Shown here: piece by piece, positions 31,741-40,791 of the stretch
How the letters are laid out: each line of letters begins with the position of its first letter
Position numbering within the stretch: position 1 is the first letter of the stretch
Assembly (NCBI RefSeq): GCF_018388465.1
Contig: NZ_CP074404.1
Span: 3,596,001-3,660,000 of the forward strand
DNA length: 64,000 nucleotides
Direction: 5' to 3'
From: Cellulomonas fengjieae
GTDB taxonomy: Bacteria; Actinomycetota; Actinomycetes; Actinomycetales; Cellulomonadaceae
Translations under genes and position numbers: made by a program
The notes under the pieces: model-generated
What the model was told of the DNA's origin: nothing
What the model saw: only the letters and a program-made list of their open reading frames with translations
The model's database searches: none

Positions 31741-32841
31741 ATGACGACGTGGTCGATCCGTGAGGTGCCGGTGTCCGAGACGGTGGACGGCAACTGGCTG
31801 CTGCACGGCTACACCGACGCGATCAACGACGTCATCGTCTCGACGTGGGGCAACCACGACTTCGAGCGCAGCGCGGCCGAGATCCTCGGCTCGATGCACG
31901 ACCAGCAGTACGACCGCAAACCCCGCCTGGTCGCCGTGGCCGACGACGACGCCGACACCCCGGACCCGGCGCGCGTGCTCGGCTACTCCGCGATGATCCT
32001 GCCGCTGCAGGACAACACGCACACCGCGCACGTGGACCTCGGCGTCCGACCGGGGCACCGACGGCAGGGCATCGGCTCGTCCCTGTACGACACCTCGCTC
32101 GCGCTGGTGCGCGAGGCCGGCCGGACGCAGGTGACGGCCTCCACCGACCACAGCGTCGAGCCGCCCGACGGACCCGGCACGCTGGCCCCCAGCACCGGCG
32201 CGGGCCGGGTGGCCGCCGACGCCGACGGTCCGCGCTTCGCGCTGCAGCGGGGCTTCGCGCTCGAGCAGGTCGGGCGCTACTCGGTGCTCGACCTGCCGTA
32301 CGACGCCGAGCTCATCGCCAAGCGTGCCGACGCCGAGGCGCAGGCCGGTCCCGACTACCGCCTCGTCAGCTGGCAGAGCCATGCGCCGCAGGAGTGGGTC
32401 GACGCGTACGCGCTGCTGCTCACGCGGATGAGCACCGACGCCCCCCTCGGCGGTCTCGACCTCGAGGAGGACGTCTGGGACGCGGAGCGGATCCGTCGCA
32501 CGGAGAAGCAGTGGCAGGACCGCGGGCTCGAACTGCTGGTGCTGGCGGCGGAGCACGTCCCGACGCACACGCTCGCCGCGTTCACCTGCTTCATGGAGGT
32601 GCCCACGACGAGTGTCTTCGTGCACCAGGACGACACGCTCGTGCTCCGGGAGCACCGCGGCAAGCGCCTCGGGATGCTGGTCAAGACGGCGAACCTGCAG
32701 CGCCTCGCGGTCGAGCGCCCGTCGATCCGGCGCGTCGGCACGTGGAACGCCCAGGAGAACTCCTACATGCTCGCCATCAACGTCGCGCTCGGGTTCCACC
32801 CGGCCGGCGGTGCGGGCGAGTGGCAGCTCAAGCTCGGCTGA
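31741..32841 (+). CDS. tandem GNAT acetyltransferase
   Basis: 366 aa with two GNAT units. The first holds VDLGVRPGHRRQGIGSSLYDTSLALVREAGRTQVTAST (about residues 98-135). The second has TLAAFTCFMEVPTTSVFVHQDDTLVLREHRGKRLGMLVKTANLQRLAVERPSIRRVGTWNAQENSYMLAINVALGF (about 285-355). Overall layout resembles mycothiol synthase-type two-domain GNATs, but this is a different actinobacterial group often annotated as GNAT family. Substrate unknown. Its 3' end overlaps the convergent SRPBCC gene by 14 bases. Confidence 0.85.
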   Translation: MTTWSIREVPVSETVDGNWLLHGYTDAINDVIVSTWGNHDFERSAAEILGSMHDQQYDRKPRLVAVADDDADTPDPARVLGYSAMILPLQDNTHTAHVDLGVRPGHRRQGIGSSLYDTSLALVREAGRTQVTASTDHSVEPPDGPGTLAPSTGAGRVAADADGPRFALQRGFALEQVGRYSVLDLPYDAELIAKRADAEAQAGPDYRLVSWQSHAPQEWVDAYALLLTRMSTDAPLGGLDLEEDVWDAERIRRTEKQWQDRGLELLVLAAEHVPTHTLAAFTCFMEVPTTSVFVHQDDTLVLREHRGKRLGMLVKTANLQRLAVERPSIRRVGTWNAQENSYMLAINVALGFHPAGGAGEWQLKLG

Positions 32842-33607
32842 CGCCCGCCGACCTGCGCGGCGCCGCCAGCTCCCACCAGCGCGTCCAGCGCTCCTCGACC
32901 TCGGCGAACGTCTCGGGATGCAGGCCGTAGGTGGACAGGATCGCGTCGACGGTCCCGTGCGGAGGTGTGTGCGCGGCGGGCGTCTCCATGAGGACGAGGA
33001 ACATCTCCGAGATGCCGTGCAGCCGGATCCCGAGCTGCAGCGGCGTCTTGTAGACCAGCGTCCCGCCGAGCAGGGTGCCGTCGGGCCGGCGGCCGTGCAC
33101 GTGGCCGCCGACCGGCACACCGCGCACACCGATCAGTCCGGCGTGGTCGAGCAGCCGGTCGTTCCGGTCGCCGGACGGCATGCCGAACGAGCTCAGGGTC
33201 CGGCGCGTCTGGTCGGGGTGCACGGACAGCGCGAACTGCAGCTGGTGCAGGAACGCGATCCAGCCCTCGTCGATCTCGTCGCGCACACCGTCGAACGACG
33301 ACATGCCCTCGTGGCTGCGCCGGGTCAGCGTCACGTGGGTGACGTGGGGCACGTGCGCCGCCGACCGCACGGTCAGGCGGTCGTGGTGCGGCCAGCTCAG
33401 CGAGTAGATCGTCTCGTCACCCGCGACGTCCTTGGACTCGACCGCCGTGTCGAGGAAGATGTGCTGGATCTCGGCCTGGAGGCCGTCGTAGTCCCAGCCG
33501 AACCAGCGGTGCACCAGCTCCGGGGAGCGCAGGTGGGACCAGACCACCCCCAGCGACACCGGGATGTCGATCGACACGACCTCGCGCAGCTCCAGCGCCA
33601 TCGCCAT
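32828..33607 (-). CDS. SRPBCC (START-like) domain protein
   Basis: 259 aa. The N-terminal two thirds read as an AHSA1/polyketide-cyclase-like helix-grip fold (REVVSIDIPVSLGVVWSHLRSPELVHRWFGWDYDGLQAEIQHIFL, TVRSAAHVPHVTHVTLTRRSHEG, DEIDEGWIAFLHQLQFALSVHP). The remaining part is less typical (GVPVGGHVHGRRPDGTLLGGTLVYKTPLQLGIRLHGISEMFLVLME) and seems to form a second, related half. A hydrophobic ligand is likely. Its start is ATG 33607; a second ATG follows two codons later. Confidence 0.8.
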   Translation of the reverse strand: MAMALELREVVSIDIPVSLGVVWSHLRSPELVHRWFGWDYDGLQAEIQHIFLDTAVESKDVAGDETIYSLSWPHHDRLTVRSAAHVPHVTHVTLTRRSHEGMSSFDGVRDEIDEGWIAFLHQLQFALSVHPDQTRRTLSSFGMPSGDRNDRLLDHAGLIGVRGVPVGGHVHGRRPDGTLLGGTLVYKTPLQLGIRLHGISEMFLVLMETPAAHTPPHGTVDAILSTYGLHPETFAEVEERWTRWWELAAPRRSAGVSRA

Positions 33608-33671
33608 CACCTCGGTACTCGCCGGCGTTCCGGGACGGTTCGACCGTAGCCCCGCAGGTCCTCCACCGCGA

Positions 33672-34664
33672 TCAGGCGTCGTCGAGGACCGCGATCGCGT
33701 CCGGCTCCACCCCGAGCTCGACGACGTCCCCGTCGGACCAGCGCCCGCCCACGGGGCCGAGCGCGGTGACGACGCCGATCCCGTCCACCTCGACGCGCAC
33801 CTCCGAGCGGCCGCGACGCGACGAGACGCCCCGCACGACGCCCTTGACGGCGCCGGACCGCCCCACGACGAATGCCCCCTCGGCGAGCGCGAGGGTGCCC
33901 GACGGAGGGGGGTCCTCCAGCACCGCACGCAGCGGTGCGGCCGCCGGGGCGTCGACCGGCACGAACGCCTCGTACCCGAGGAACGCCGCCACCTCCCGGG
34001 AGACCGGCCTGGTCCACAGGTCGGCGGGCGCGTCGACCTGCAGGATCCGGCCGGCCGCCATGACGGCGACGCGGTCGGCCACCGCGAACGCCTCGTCCTG
34101 GTCGTGCGTGACGAAGACGGCCGTGGTGCCGGTGGCCAGGAGCGCCGCGCGCAGGTCGACGGCGAGGCGCTCGCGCAGGGCCCGGTCCAGCGCGGAGAGG
34201 GGCTCGTCGAGCAGCAGCAGCCGCGGCTGCGGGGCGAGGGCGCGCGCGAGCGCCACCCGCTGCCGCTCCCCGCCGGACAGCGTGGCGATGCCGCGCGGCT
34301 CGTAGCCGGCGAGGCCGACCAGGTCGAGCAGGGAGGCGACGCGGGCCTCCGAGCGCGGCGGCAGGCCGTAGGCGACGTTGCCGCCGACCGACCGGTGCGC
34401 GAACAGCTGGCCGTCCTGGAACATCAGCCCGAACCCGCGCCGGTGCACCGGGACGCCGGCCAGCGGCACACCGTCCCAGGACACCGTCCCGGCAGCCAGC
34501 GGTTCGAGGCCGGCGACCGCACGGAGCAGCGAGGACTTGCCGCACCCGGACGGGCCGAGCAGCGCGACGACGGACCCGGGGGCCACGTCGAGCGAGACGC
34601 CGTCGACGGCCGTCGCGGACCCGTACCGCACGACGACGTCCCGCAGCGACAGACCGTTCACCAC
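33672..34664 (-). CDS. thiamine ABC transporter ATP-binding protein (ThiQ/ThiZ-like)
   Basis: 330 aa. Walker A GPSGCGKSS, Q-loop FGLMFQDGQLFAHRSV, signature LSGGERQRVALARALAP, Walker B RLLLLDEPLSALD, switch His in VTHDQDEA. The C-terminal roughly 90 residues are a TOBE-like regulatory extension (VKGVVRGVSSRRGRSEVRVEVDG). It is last of three genes behind the TPP riboswitch and overlaps the permease stop by seven bases, so the substrate is thiamine or a precursor. Confidence 0.93.
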   Translation of the reverse strand: MVNGLSLRDVVVRYGSATAVDGVSLDVAPGSVVALLGPSGCGKSSLLRAVAGLEPLAAGTVSWDGVPLAGVPVHRRGFGLMFQDGQLFAHRSVGGNVAYGLPPRSEARVASLLDLVGLAGYEPRGIATLSGGERQRVALARALAPQPRLLLLDEPLSALDRALRERLAVDLRAALLATGTTAVFVTHDQDEAFAVADRVAVMAAGRILQVDAPADLWTRPVSREVAAFLGYEAFVPVDAPAAAPLRAVLEDPPPSGTLALAEGAFVVGRSGAVKGVVRGVSSRRGRSEVRVEVDGIGVVTALGPVGGRWSDGDVVELGVEPDAIAVLDDA

Positions 34665-36397
34665 TCACCTCCGGCGCCGGGAGCGCGCAGTCGTTCGCAG
34701 GCCGCGACGATCCCCGCGGTGAGCACCGCGAGGACCACGGACGCGGCCAGGGCCATGCCGTAGGACTCGGGACCCGGCCGTCCGATGAGCCGGAAGATCA
34801 CCACCGGCAACGTGGGCCGGTCGGGCCGGGCGAGGAACGACGTCGCACCGAACTCCCCCAGCGACGCCGCGAACGCGAAGCCGACCGCGAGGCCGAGGGA
34901 CCGCGCGGCGATCGACAGGTCCACGGTCCGCAGCACGCGGCCGGGCGCCGCGCCGAGCGTGGCGGCCGCCTCCCGCAGCCGCGGGTCGATCGCCCGCAGC
35001 ACCGGCAGCACGACGCGGACCACGAGGGGCACGGCGACGACGGCCTGCGCGACGGGCACGAGCACCCCGCTGGTCCGCAGGTCGACCGGGAGCCCGAACG
35101 GGTGGTTCATGGACAGCAGGAACCCGAACCCCACGGTCACGGCGGAGACGCCGAGCGGCAGCATGAACAGCGCGTCGAGGCCGGCCACCGCGCGCCGGCC
35201 GATCCGTCGGCGCGGCCGTCGGGACACCACGAGGGCGACCAGGCCTCCGACGACCAGCGCGATGACCGTGGCGTCCAGCGCGATCCGCAGCGAGTTGAGC
35301 GTGGCCTGCCACACGGTGACCGTGAGGGCGCCACCGGTGCTGCCCAGGGCGGTGTAGTGGTCCAGACCCCAGCCGTCGCCGGTCCGCAGCGACCGGACCA
35401 CCAGGTTGACCAGCGGCAGCGCGAGCAGCACGACCACCAGGGCGGTCACCGCCGTGGCGGCGAGGCTCAGCACGTGCCCGTCGCCCGGCGGCATCCCCGC
35501 GGGTCGGCGCAGCCGCAGCGGTCGCACCGAGGCCGACGGGAGCGTGAGGGCCAGCGCCCGCTCGCGACGGCTGCGTGCGCGCGCGGCGACGGTCAGCGCC
35601 CCGGCGACGACGACGAGCTGCACGACGGACAGCACGGCGGCGGCGCGCAGGTCGAGGAACTGCGTGGTCTGCACCCAGATCTCGGTCTCGATGGTGCCGA
35701 ACTGCAGGCCGCCGAGCACCAGCACGGTGCCGAACGCGGTGGCGCAGTAGAGGAACGCGAGCGACGCGGCGGACGTGATCGCCGGGGCGAGCGACGGCAG
35801 CGTCACGGTGCGGAACGCCCGCCACGGTGACGCCCCGAGCGCCCGCGCCGCCTGCTCCGCCCGGGGGTCCAGCCGCTCCCACAGACCCCCGACCGCCCGC
35901 ACCACGACCGCGTAGTTGAAGAACACGAGGGCGGCGACGATGGCGGCGAACGTGCCGTCCAGCTGCAGGAAACCGAGGGGTCCCCCGCTGACGAGCAGGG
36001 AGCGGAACGCGACGCCGACCACGACCGTCGGCAGCACGAACGGCACCGTGACCAGGGCCCGCAGGAACGTGCGCCCCCGGAAGGAGTGCCGGTAGAGGAC
36101 GTACGCCCCCGGCACCCCGAGCAGCACGCTGAGCAGCGTGCCGAGGGTCGCCTGCGCGAGCGTCAGGCCGATGATCCGCCAGGTCCGGGGTCGAGAGAAC
36201 ACGTCGGCGAACCCGCCGAGGTCCAGGTGCCCGTCGGCCACGAACCCCGTCGAGACCATCGCGACCACGGGCCAGGCGAAGAACACCCCGAGGAAGGCGA
36301 GCGGCAGGGCGACCGCGGCCACCCAGAAGGCGACGACGCGCGACCGGCCCGACGACACCGCGGGGGTGACGTCGGGCCGGACGAGCGTGTCGGTCAT
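34658..36397 (-). CDS. thiamine ABC transporter permease (ThiP-like)
   Basis: 579 aa fused permease with two binding-protein-dependent transport domains, as in ThiP. Half one: LLGVPGAYVLYRHSFRGRTFLRALVTVPFVLPTVVVGVAF and the coupling loop ALGASPWRAFRTVTLPSLAPAITSA. Half two: LDALFMLPLGVSAVTVGFGFLLSM and AATLGAAPGRVLRTVDLSIAARSLGLAVGFAFAASLGEFG. About twelve membrane helices. Middle gene of the riboswitch-controlled operon, 7 bases after the binding protein gene. Confidence 0.95.
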   Translation of the reverse strand: MTDTLVRPDVTPAVSSGRSRVVAFWVAAVALPLAFLGVFFAWPVVAMVSTGFVADGHLDLGGFADVFSRPRTWRIIGLTLAQATLGTLLSVLLGVPGAYVLYRHSFRGRTFLRALVTVPFVLPTVVVGVAFRSLLVSGGPLGFLQLDGTFAAIVAALVFFNYAVVVRAVGGLWERLDPRAEQAARALGASPWRAFRTVTLPSLAPAITSAASLAFLYCATAFGTVLVLGGLQFGTIETEIWVQTTQFLDLRAAAVLSVVQLVVVAGALTVAARARSRRERALALTLPSASVRPLRLRRPAGMPPGDGHVLSLAATAVTALVVVLLALPLVNLVVRSLRTGDGWGLDHYTALGSTGGALTVTVWQATLNSLRIALDATVIALVVGGLVALVVSRRPRRRIGRRAVAGLDALFMLPLGVSAVTVGFGFLLSMNHPFGLPVDLRTSGVLVPVAQAVVAVPLVVRVVLPVLRAIDPRLREAAATLGAAPGRVLRTVDLSIAARSLGLAVGFAFAASLGEFGATSFLARPDRPTLPVVIFRLIGRPGPESYGMALAASVVLAVLTAGIVAACERLRAPGAGGEW

Positions 36398-36404
36398 GTC
36401 GGGG

Positions 36405-37424
36405 TCAGCCGATCACTGTGTCGGACCAGGCCGTCAGCCAGGCCTCGCGGTTGGCGGAGATCTGCGCGGGGTCCACCTCGAACGGGTCGGCGGCCAGCGG
36501 GGCGAACGCGGCCCACTCCTCGGGCAGCGCCGCGGTCGGGCTCACCGGGTACATGTACATGGACCCGGGGATGTCCTCCTGGACCTCGTCGGACAGCAGG
36601 AAGTCGAGCAGCTCCTGCGCACCGTCGGCGTTGGCCGCGCCGTCGAGCACGCCCGCGTACTCGGTCTGCCGGAAGCAGGTGTCCAGCAGGGCGCCCGTCG
36701 TCGGCTCGGTGCCACCCTCCGGCACGGTGTACGGGGGCGAGGACGCGTACGAGACCACGAGCGGGCGCGGGCCGGCGGCCCCGCCGCCCGAGAAGTCGGT
36801 GTAGTAGGCGTCGGACCAGCCGTCGGCCACCTTCAGGCCGTTGGCCTTCAGGGCGGTCCAGTAGTCCTGCCAGCCGTCCTCGCCGAACGCCCCGATGGTG
36901 GCCAGCAGGAACGACAGGCCGGGCGACGACGTCACCGCGTTGGGCACGACGAGCAGGTCCTTGTACTGCGGCAGGGCCAGGTCCTGGAGGGTCACCGGCT
37001 CGGCGAGGCCCTTCGCGGCGAACCACGCGTGGTCCACGTTGATGCACACGTCCCCGTAGTCGACCGGTACGAGCGCACCCTCGAAGGCGTCCGGGGTGCT
37101 GGTCGGCGCGACCACGCCCTCCTGGACCGCGCGGGAGGCGAACGAGTTGTCGATGCCGAACACGAGGTCCCCCAGCGGGGCGTCCTTGGTCAGCACGAGC
37201 TGGTTGACCAGCGCCCCGCCGTCGCCGGGCTGCACGACGTCGACCGTCAGCCCGCTCTGCTCCTCGAACGCGTCGAGGATGCCGTCCGAGAGCGCGAACG
37301 AGTCGTGCGTGACCAGCGTGACGGTTCCGGCGGACCCGCTGGGCGCCGGTCCCGACCCCACGGCCGAGCAGCCTGCCAGCGCGACGACGCCGGCGAGTGC
37401 GATGAGCGAGCGGATCCTCGCCAT
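36405..37424 (-). CDS. thiamine ABC transporter substrate-binding lipoprotein (ThiB-like)
   Basis: 339 aa. Lipoprotein signal peptide MARIRSLIALAGVVALAGC with lipobox LAGC (Cys19). The mature protein is a type 2 periplasmic binding fold of the ThiB group (TLVTHDSFALSDGILDAFEEQSGLTVDVVQPGDGGALVNQLVL, FGIDNSFASRAVQEGV, VSYASSPPYTVPEGGTEPTTGAL). Captures thiamine outside the cell and delivers it to the permease. First gene after the TPP riboswitch. Confidence 0.95.
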   Translation of the reverse strand: MARIRSLIALAGVVALAGCSAVGSGPAPSGSAGTVTLVTHDSFALSDGILDAFEEQSGLTVDVVQPGDGGALVNQLVLTKDAPLGDLVFGIDNSFASRAVQEGVVAPTSTPDAFEGALVPVDYGDVCINVDHAWFAAKGLAEPVTLQDLALPQYKDLLVVPNAVTSSPGLSFLLATIGAFGEDGWQDYWTALKANGLKVADGWSDAYYTDFSGGGAAGPRPLVVSYASSPPYTVPEGGTEPTTGALLDTCFRQTEYAGVLDGAANADGAQELLDFLLSDEVQEDIPGSMYMYPVSPTAALPEEWAAFAPLAADPFEVDPAQISANREAWLTAWSDTVIG

Positions 37425-37510
37425 GGTGATGCTCCTCCTCGATCGAGAAAGGAGGGGGTCGTCGTCGATGCAGCAGGCGACCGCCCGACAACATCGACGA
37501 GGACTGAGAA

Positions 37511-37612
37511 GCCCGACTCCCTACGCCGGTATCAACCGGATCAGGTTCGAGGGTCTGCGGTGGTCCGCACTCTCAGCGTCCAGACCCGTGTGGTCCGACG
37601 CTCCCCTGTCGT
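37511..37612 (-). ncRNA. TPP riboswitch
   Basis: Read on the minus strand, the segment has the conserved thiamine-pyrophosphate aptamer blocks: CTGAGAGTGCGG near 37575-37563, then ACCCTCGAACCTGATCCGG, and GATACCGGCGTAGGGAG (ending near 37514). These correspond to the J2-3 CUGAGA and the P4/P5 CCUGAUC-GGUUAAUACCGGCGUAGGGA elements. It sits in the leader of the thiB-thiP-thiQ operon, about 90 bases before the first ATG, and should turn the transporter off when thiamine pyrophosphate is plentiful. The end points are approximate. Confidence 0.95.
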
Positions 37613-37704
37613 TCGCCGTGATCCTACGCCGCCGGTCGGGCGGCGGGGACGCTCGCGCCGCACTACGGTCGTGTCAGACCCACACCCCACCTGGAGGTTC
37701 ACCC

Positions 37705-37965
37705 GTGGACGACAAGCAGACCCAGTCGATGGTCGCCAAGGTCATCGGTACCGGCGCCGCGCTCGCCGCAGCATTCCTGGTGAACCAGGTGCTGAACCAG
37801 GCGTGGAAGGCCAAGACGGGCCACAAGCCGCCGCGTGCCGACGACCCGGGCGACGCCGGGCTGTCCGAGATCGTCGCCGCTGCCGCCCTGACCGGGGCGC
37901 TGGTCAGCATGGCGCGGGTCCTCGCCACCCGCGGGACGGCCAAGTTCGCGGCGAAGACGAGCTGA
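37705..37965 (+). CDS. DUF4235 membrane protein
   Basis: 86 aa: SMVAKVIGTGAALAAAFLVNQVLNQAWKAKTGHKPP, then AGLSEIVAAAALTGALVSMARVLATRGTAKFAAK. Two predicted membrane helices joined by a short loop, the DUF4235 pattern of actinobacteria; function unknown. GTG 37705 has TGGAGG upstream. It converges with the oxidoreductase 4 bases away. Confidence 0.88.
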   Translation: MDDKQTQSMVAKVIGTGAALAAAFLVNQVLNQAWKAKTGHKPPRADDPGDAGLSEIVAAAALTGALVSMARVLATRGTAKFAAKTS

Positions 37966-37969
37966 CCCC

Positions 37970-39418
37970 TCACGGCGCCAGGCTCGGCGTCGTGGTGATC
38001 CCGAACTCGCGCAGCACGCGCTTCGCCGCGTACCAGCCGCCCAGCCCGTGCACACCCGGGCCCGGCGGCGTGGATGCCGAGCACAGGTAGACCCCGTCCC
38101 GACCCGAGAAGTACGGGTCGAACCGCCACGTCGGGCGGGCGAACAGCTGGCGGATGCTCGCGCGACCGGCCGAGATGTCGCCGTCGACGTAGTTCTGGTT
38201 GTGCTCGCTGAGGCGGGCCGCGGGGGTGCAGCGGGAGGTCACGACGACGTCCCGGAAACCCGGGGCGAACCGCTCGATGTGCCGGGTCACCGCCTCGGTC
38301 ACGTCGACGTCGGAGCCCGACGGCACGTGCGCGTAGGTCCACAGCGGCCGTCGGCCGTGCACCACGCGTCGCTCGTCCACCACCGCCGGGTCGCTGACCA
38401 GGGTCATGGGCAGCTCGGCGTGCCGGCCGCTCGCGACCGTGGCCTCTGCGCGGGCCATCTCGGCGCGGGTGCCGCCCACGTGCACGGTCCCGGCCCGCCC
38501 CACCTCCGGCACCGTCCACGGCACCGGACCGTCGAGCACGAAGTCGACCTTGGCGGCCGCGTCGCCGTACTCGAACGCCTCGAGCGCGGCTCGCGTGCGC
38601 GCGGGCAGCCGGTCGCCCAGCACCTCGACGAGGGTCCGCGGGGTGGTGTCGAAGACGTAGCAGTGAGCCACCGGGAGGTCGGCGTGCCCGCGGACCCGGT
38701 GGTCGGTGCGGATCGTCCCGCCGTGCGCCTCCAGGTCCTCGACCAGGGCGGCGGTCAGCGCGCCGGACCCGCCGCGCGGGATGGGCCAGCCGCCCTCCGC
38801 GTGCGCGAGCGTGCCGAGGAGCAGCGCGGTCCCGGCCGCGGCGAACGACGGCATCGGGCTGATGGCGTGCGCCGCGACGCCCGTGAGCAGGGCCGGGGCG
38901 ACGTCGTCGAGGAACCGGCGGTCCCACGCGCGCGTGCCCTGCTCCAGGACCGCCAGCCCGAAGTGCGCCGCCCGGCGCGGGCTGACCGCGGGCACCGACC
39001 GCTTGTCCCCCAGCGCGAGGCGCACCACCGTGGACGGGTCGCCGCCGACCAGGGAGCGCCAGGCCGGGCCGTCGACGCCCAGCGCCTCCACCGTGCGGTC
39101 CAGGTCCCGGTACGCGATGCCTGCGCGCCCGCCCGGCAGGGGTTGCGCGTACGAGACGTCCGGCACCAGGAGCTCGACGCCGCGCGCGGGCAGGTCCAGC
39201 TCCCGGAAGAACGGGGACGCCCAGGCCATCGGGTGCACCGCCGAGCAGACGTCGTGCACCACTCCGTCGGCCAGCCCGAGGTCCAGCGTCCGCGCGCCGC
39301 CGCCGACCGTCGGCTCCGCCTCGAGCACGAGGACCCGCAGGTTCGCGCGGGCCAGCGTGACTGCCGCGGCCAGGCCGTTGGGCCCCGAGCCGACCACCAC
39401 GACGTCCGGGCGGGTCAT
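37970..39418 (-). CDS. FAD-dependent oxidoreductase (phytoene desaturase/PYROXD2-like)
   Basis: 482 aa. N-terminal FAD motif VVVVGSGPNGLAAAVTLARANLRVLVLEAEPTVGGGART with the following Glu. It has the NAD(P)/FAD amine-oxidase-like layout of the CrtI/PYROXD2 group (DGVVHDVCSAVHPMAWASPFFRELDLPARGVELLVP, AFEYGDAAAKVDFVLDGPVPW) and the C-terminal flavin block DGVYLCSASTPPGPGVHGLGGWYAAKRVL. Carotenoid genes are absent from the window, so the substrate is open. ATG 39418 is preferred for the GGAGG five bases upstream. It lies 16 bases after the mrp operon ends. Confidence 0.88.
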   Translation of the reverse strand: MTRPDVVVVGSGPNGLAAAVTLARANLRVLVLEAEPTVGGGARTLDLGLADGVVHDVCSAVHPMAWASPFFRELDLPARGVELLVPDVSYAQPLPGGRAGIAYRDLDRTVEALGVDGPAWRSLVGGDPSTVVRLALGDKRSVPAVSPRRAAHFGLAVLEQGTRAWDRRFLDDVAPALLTGVAAHAISPMPSFAAAGTALLLGTLAHAEGGWPIPRGGSGALTAALVEDLEAHGGTIRTDHRVRGHADLPVAHCYVFDTTPRTLVEVLGDRLPARTRAALEAFEYGDAAAKVDFVLDGPVPWTVPEVGRAGTVHVGGTRAEMARAEATVASGRHAELPMTLVSDPAVVDERRVVHGRRPLWTYAHVPSGSDVDVTEAVTRHIERFAPGFRDVVVTSRCTPAARLSEHNQNYVDGDISAGRASIRQLFARPTWRFDPYFSGRDGVYLCSASTPPGPGVHGLGGWYAAKRVLREFGITTTPSLAP

Positions 39419-39434
39419 GTGCACCTCCAGAGCC

Positions 39435-39836
39435 TCAGTCTCGGGGGTCGTCGTCCTCCGGTCGACCGGTGTCGCGGACCTGCGCGTTCTCCTGGTCCCT
39501 AGTCAGCTCGTCGACCACCAGCAGGTCGCTGCGGACCTTGCCCGTGCGGTAGCCGGCCCGGCCCACCATGTGCGCCGCCACAGGCGCGGTGAGCATCTGG
39601 AACACGGCCACGAGCGCCAGCGCCCACACCGCGCCGCCGGAGCGCAGCCGCAGGGCCAGCCCGATCAGCACGAGGACGAGCCCGAGCACCTGCGGCTTGG
39701 TCCCCGCGTGCATGCGCGCCAGCAGGTCGGGGAACCGCAGCACCCCGACGCCCGCGGCGAAGGCGAGGAACGCCCCGCCGAGCAGGCACACCGACGAGGC
39801 GACGTCGGCGACGGTCGTCCACTGGTCCACGGTCAT
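39435..39836 (-). CDS. mnhG: Na+/H+ antiporter subunit G (MrpG/MnhG)
   Basis: 133 aa. DVASSVCLLGGAFLAFAAGVGVLRFPDLLARMHAGTKPQVLGLVLVLIGLAL and VFQMLTAPVAAHMVGRAGYRTG are the MnhG signature; three helices and a charged tail. Last gene of the Mrp operon; start overlaps mnhF stop (ATGA). Confidence 0.95.
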   Translation of the reverse strand: MTVDQWTTVADVASSVCLLGGAFLAFAAGVGVLRFPDLLARMHAGTKPQVLGLVLVLIGLALRLRSGGAVWALALVAVFQMLTAPVAAHMVGRAGYRTGKVRSDLLVVDELTRDQENAQVRDTGRPEDDDPRD

Positions 39837-40243
39837 CGGACCTCCCCCTCCGCGCCGCCGCCGTGGTGCTCGTCGTTGCTCGTGCGCCGGCCCGACCGCC
39901 GGCTCTCCTCGGCGACCGTCTCGGACTCGATCCGCTCGGCCTCCATCGCCGCGATCTCCTCGCGGGTGAGCACGCGGCCCTCGCCCTCGGGCTCGACGGC
40001 GGCGAACCGGGCGATGGTCACCGAGCCGACGAAGCCGACGAGCGAGAGGACCACGAGGATCGGGACGACGTCCGCGCGCCGGTTGACGGCGGCGTACAGC
40101 GCGACCGCCGCGATCATCGTGGTCACGACGATGTCCAGGGCGATGGTCCGGTCGAGCATCGACGGACCCTTCTCCGCCCGGACGATCGCCAACAGGGCGC
40201 CGACGGTGAGCAGCACCCCGCAGATCACGACCACGACGTTCAT
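39833..40243 (-). CDS. mnhF: Na+/H+ antiporter subunit F (MrpF/MnhF)
   Basis: 136 aa. Three helices with the conserved RAEKGPSMLDRTIALDIVVTTMIAAVALYAAVNRRADVVPILVVLSLVGFVGSVTIARF. The C-terminal acidic/basic tail (EAERIESETVAEESRRSGRRTSNDEHHGG) is longer than in most MnhF proteins. Coupled to subunits E and G by four-base overlaps. Confidence 0.95.
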   Translation of the reverse strand: MNVVVVICGVLLTVGALLAIVRAEKGPSMLDRTIALDIVVTTMIAAVALYAAVNRRADVVPILVVLSLVGFVGSVTIARFAAVEPEGEGRVLTREEIAAMEAERIESETVAEESRRSGRRTSNDEHHGGGAEGEVR

Positions 40244-40791
40244 CCACGCACCCCCAGGCCGGCCGCGGCCAGCTCCTCGTCGGACGCGAACGCGCGCAGC
40301 ACCCGCTCCTCCTGGTCGAGCACGGCCTGGCGTGCGGCCTCGATGCCGCCGCTCTGCCGGACGTCGAGCACGTGCAGGTACAGCATGCCGGTCAGCCGGT
40401 GGGCCTCGACCACGAGCGAGCCCGGAACCAGCGACGCCAGCTCGGCGGTGAGGGTCAGGTAGAGGTCGGAGTGGCTGCGCAGCTGCACGCCGATCACGGC
40501 CCCGTGCGGCTCGTACCCCGGTCGCAGCGCGATCAGGCTGACCTCGAACGAGGCCCGCAGGACGTCGATGGCGAACCGGGAGACCAGCCGCAGCACGCCC
40601 CACGGCCGGAACGTCCCGTGGAAGTCGATCGGCGCCATCCGCAGCCCGGTGGTCACGACCAGCGCGATCACGACGCCGGACAGCAGGTTCCCGATCGACA
40701 GGTCGCCCCACAGCAGGACCCAGACCACGGTCAGCCAGATGACCGTCGCCCACTGGGTGCGCCATCGACGGCGGCGCGGGTGCAGGCTCAT
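40240..40791 (-). CDS. mnhE: Na+/H+ antiporter subunit E (MrpE/MnhE)
   Basis: 183 aa. WATVIWLTVVWVLLWGDLSIGNLLSGVVIALVV gives the N-terminal helices, and ALRPGYEPHGAVIGVQLRSHSDLYLTLTAELASLVPGSLVVEAHRLTGMLYLHVLDV is the MnhE cytoplasmic block. Overlaps subunits D and F. Confidence 0.95.
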   Translation of the reverse strand: MSLHPRRRRWRTQWATVIWLTVVWVLLWGDLSIGNLLSGVVIALVVTTGLRMAPIDFHGTFRPWGVLRLVSRFAIDVLRASFEVSLIALRPGYEPHGAVIGVQLRSHSDLYLTLTAELASLVPGSLVVEAHRLTGMLYLHVLDVRQSGGIEAARQAVLDQEERVLRAFASDEELAAAGLGVRG

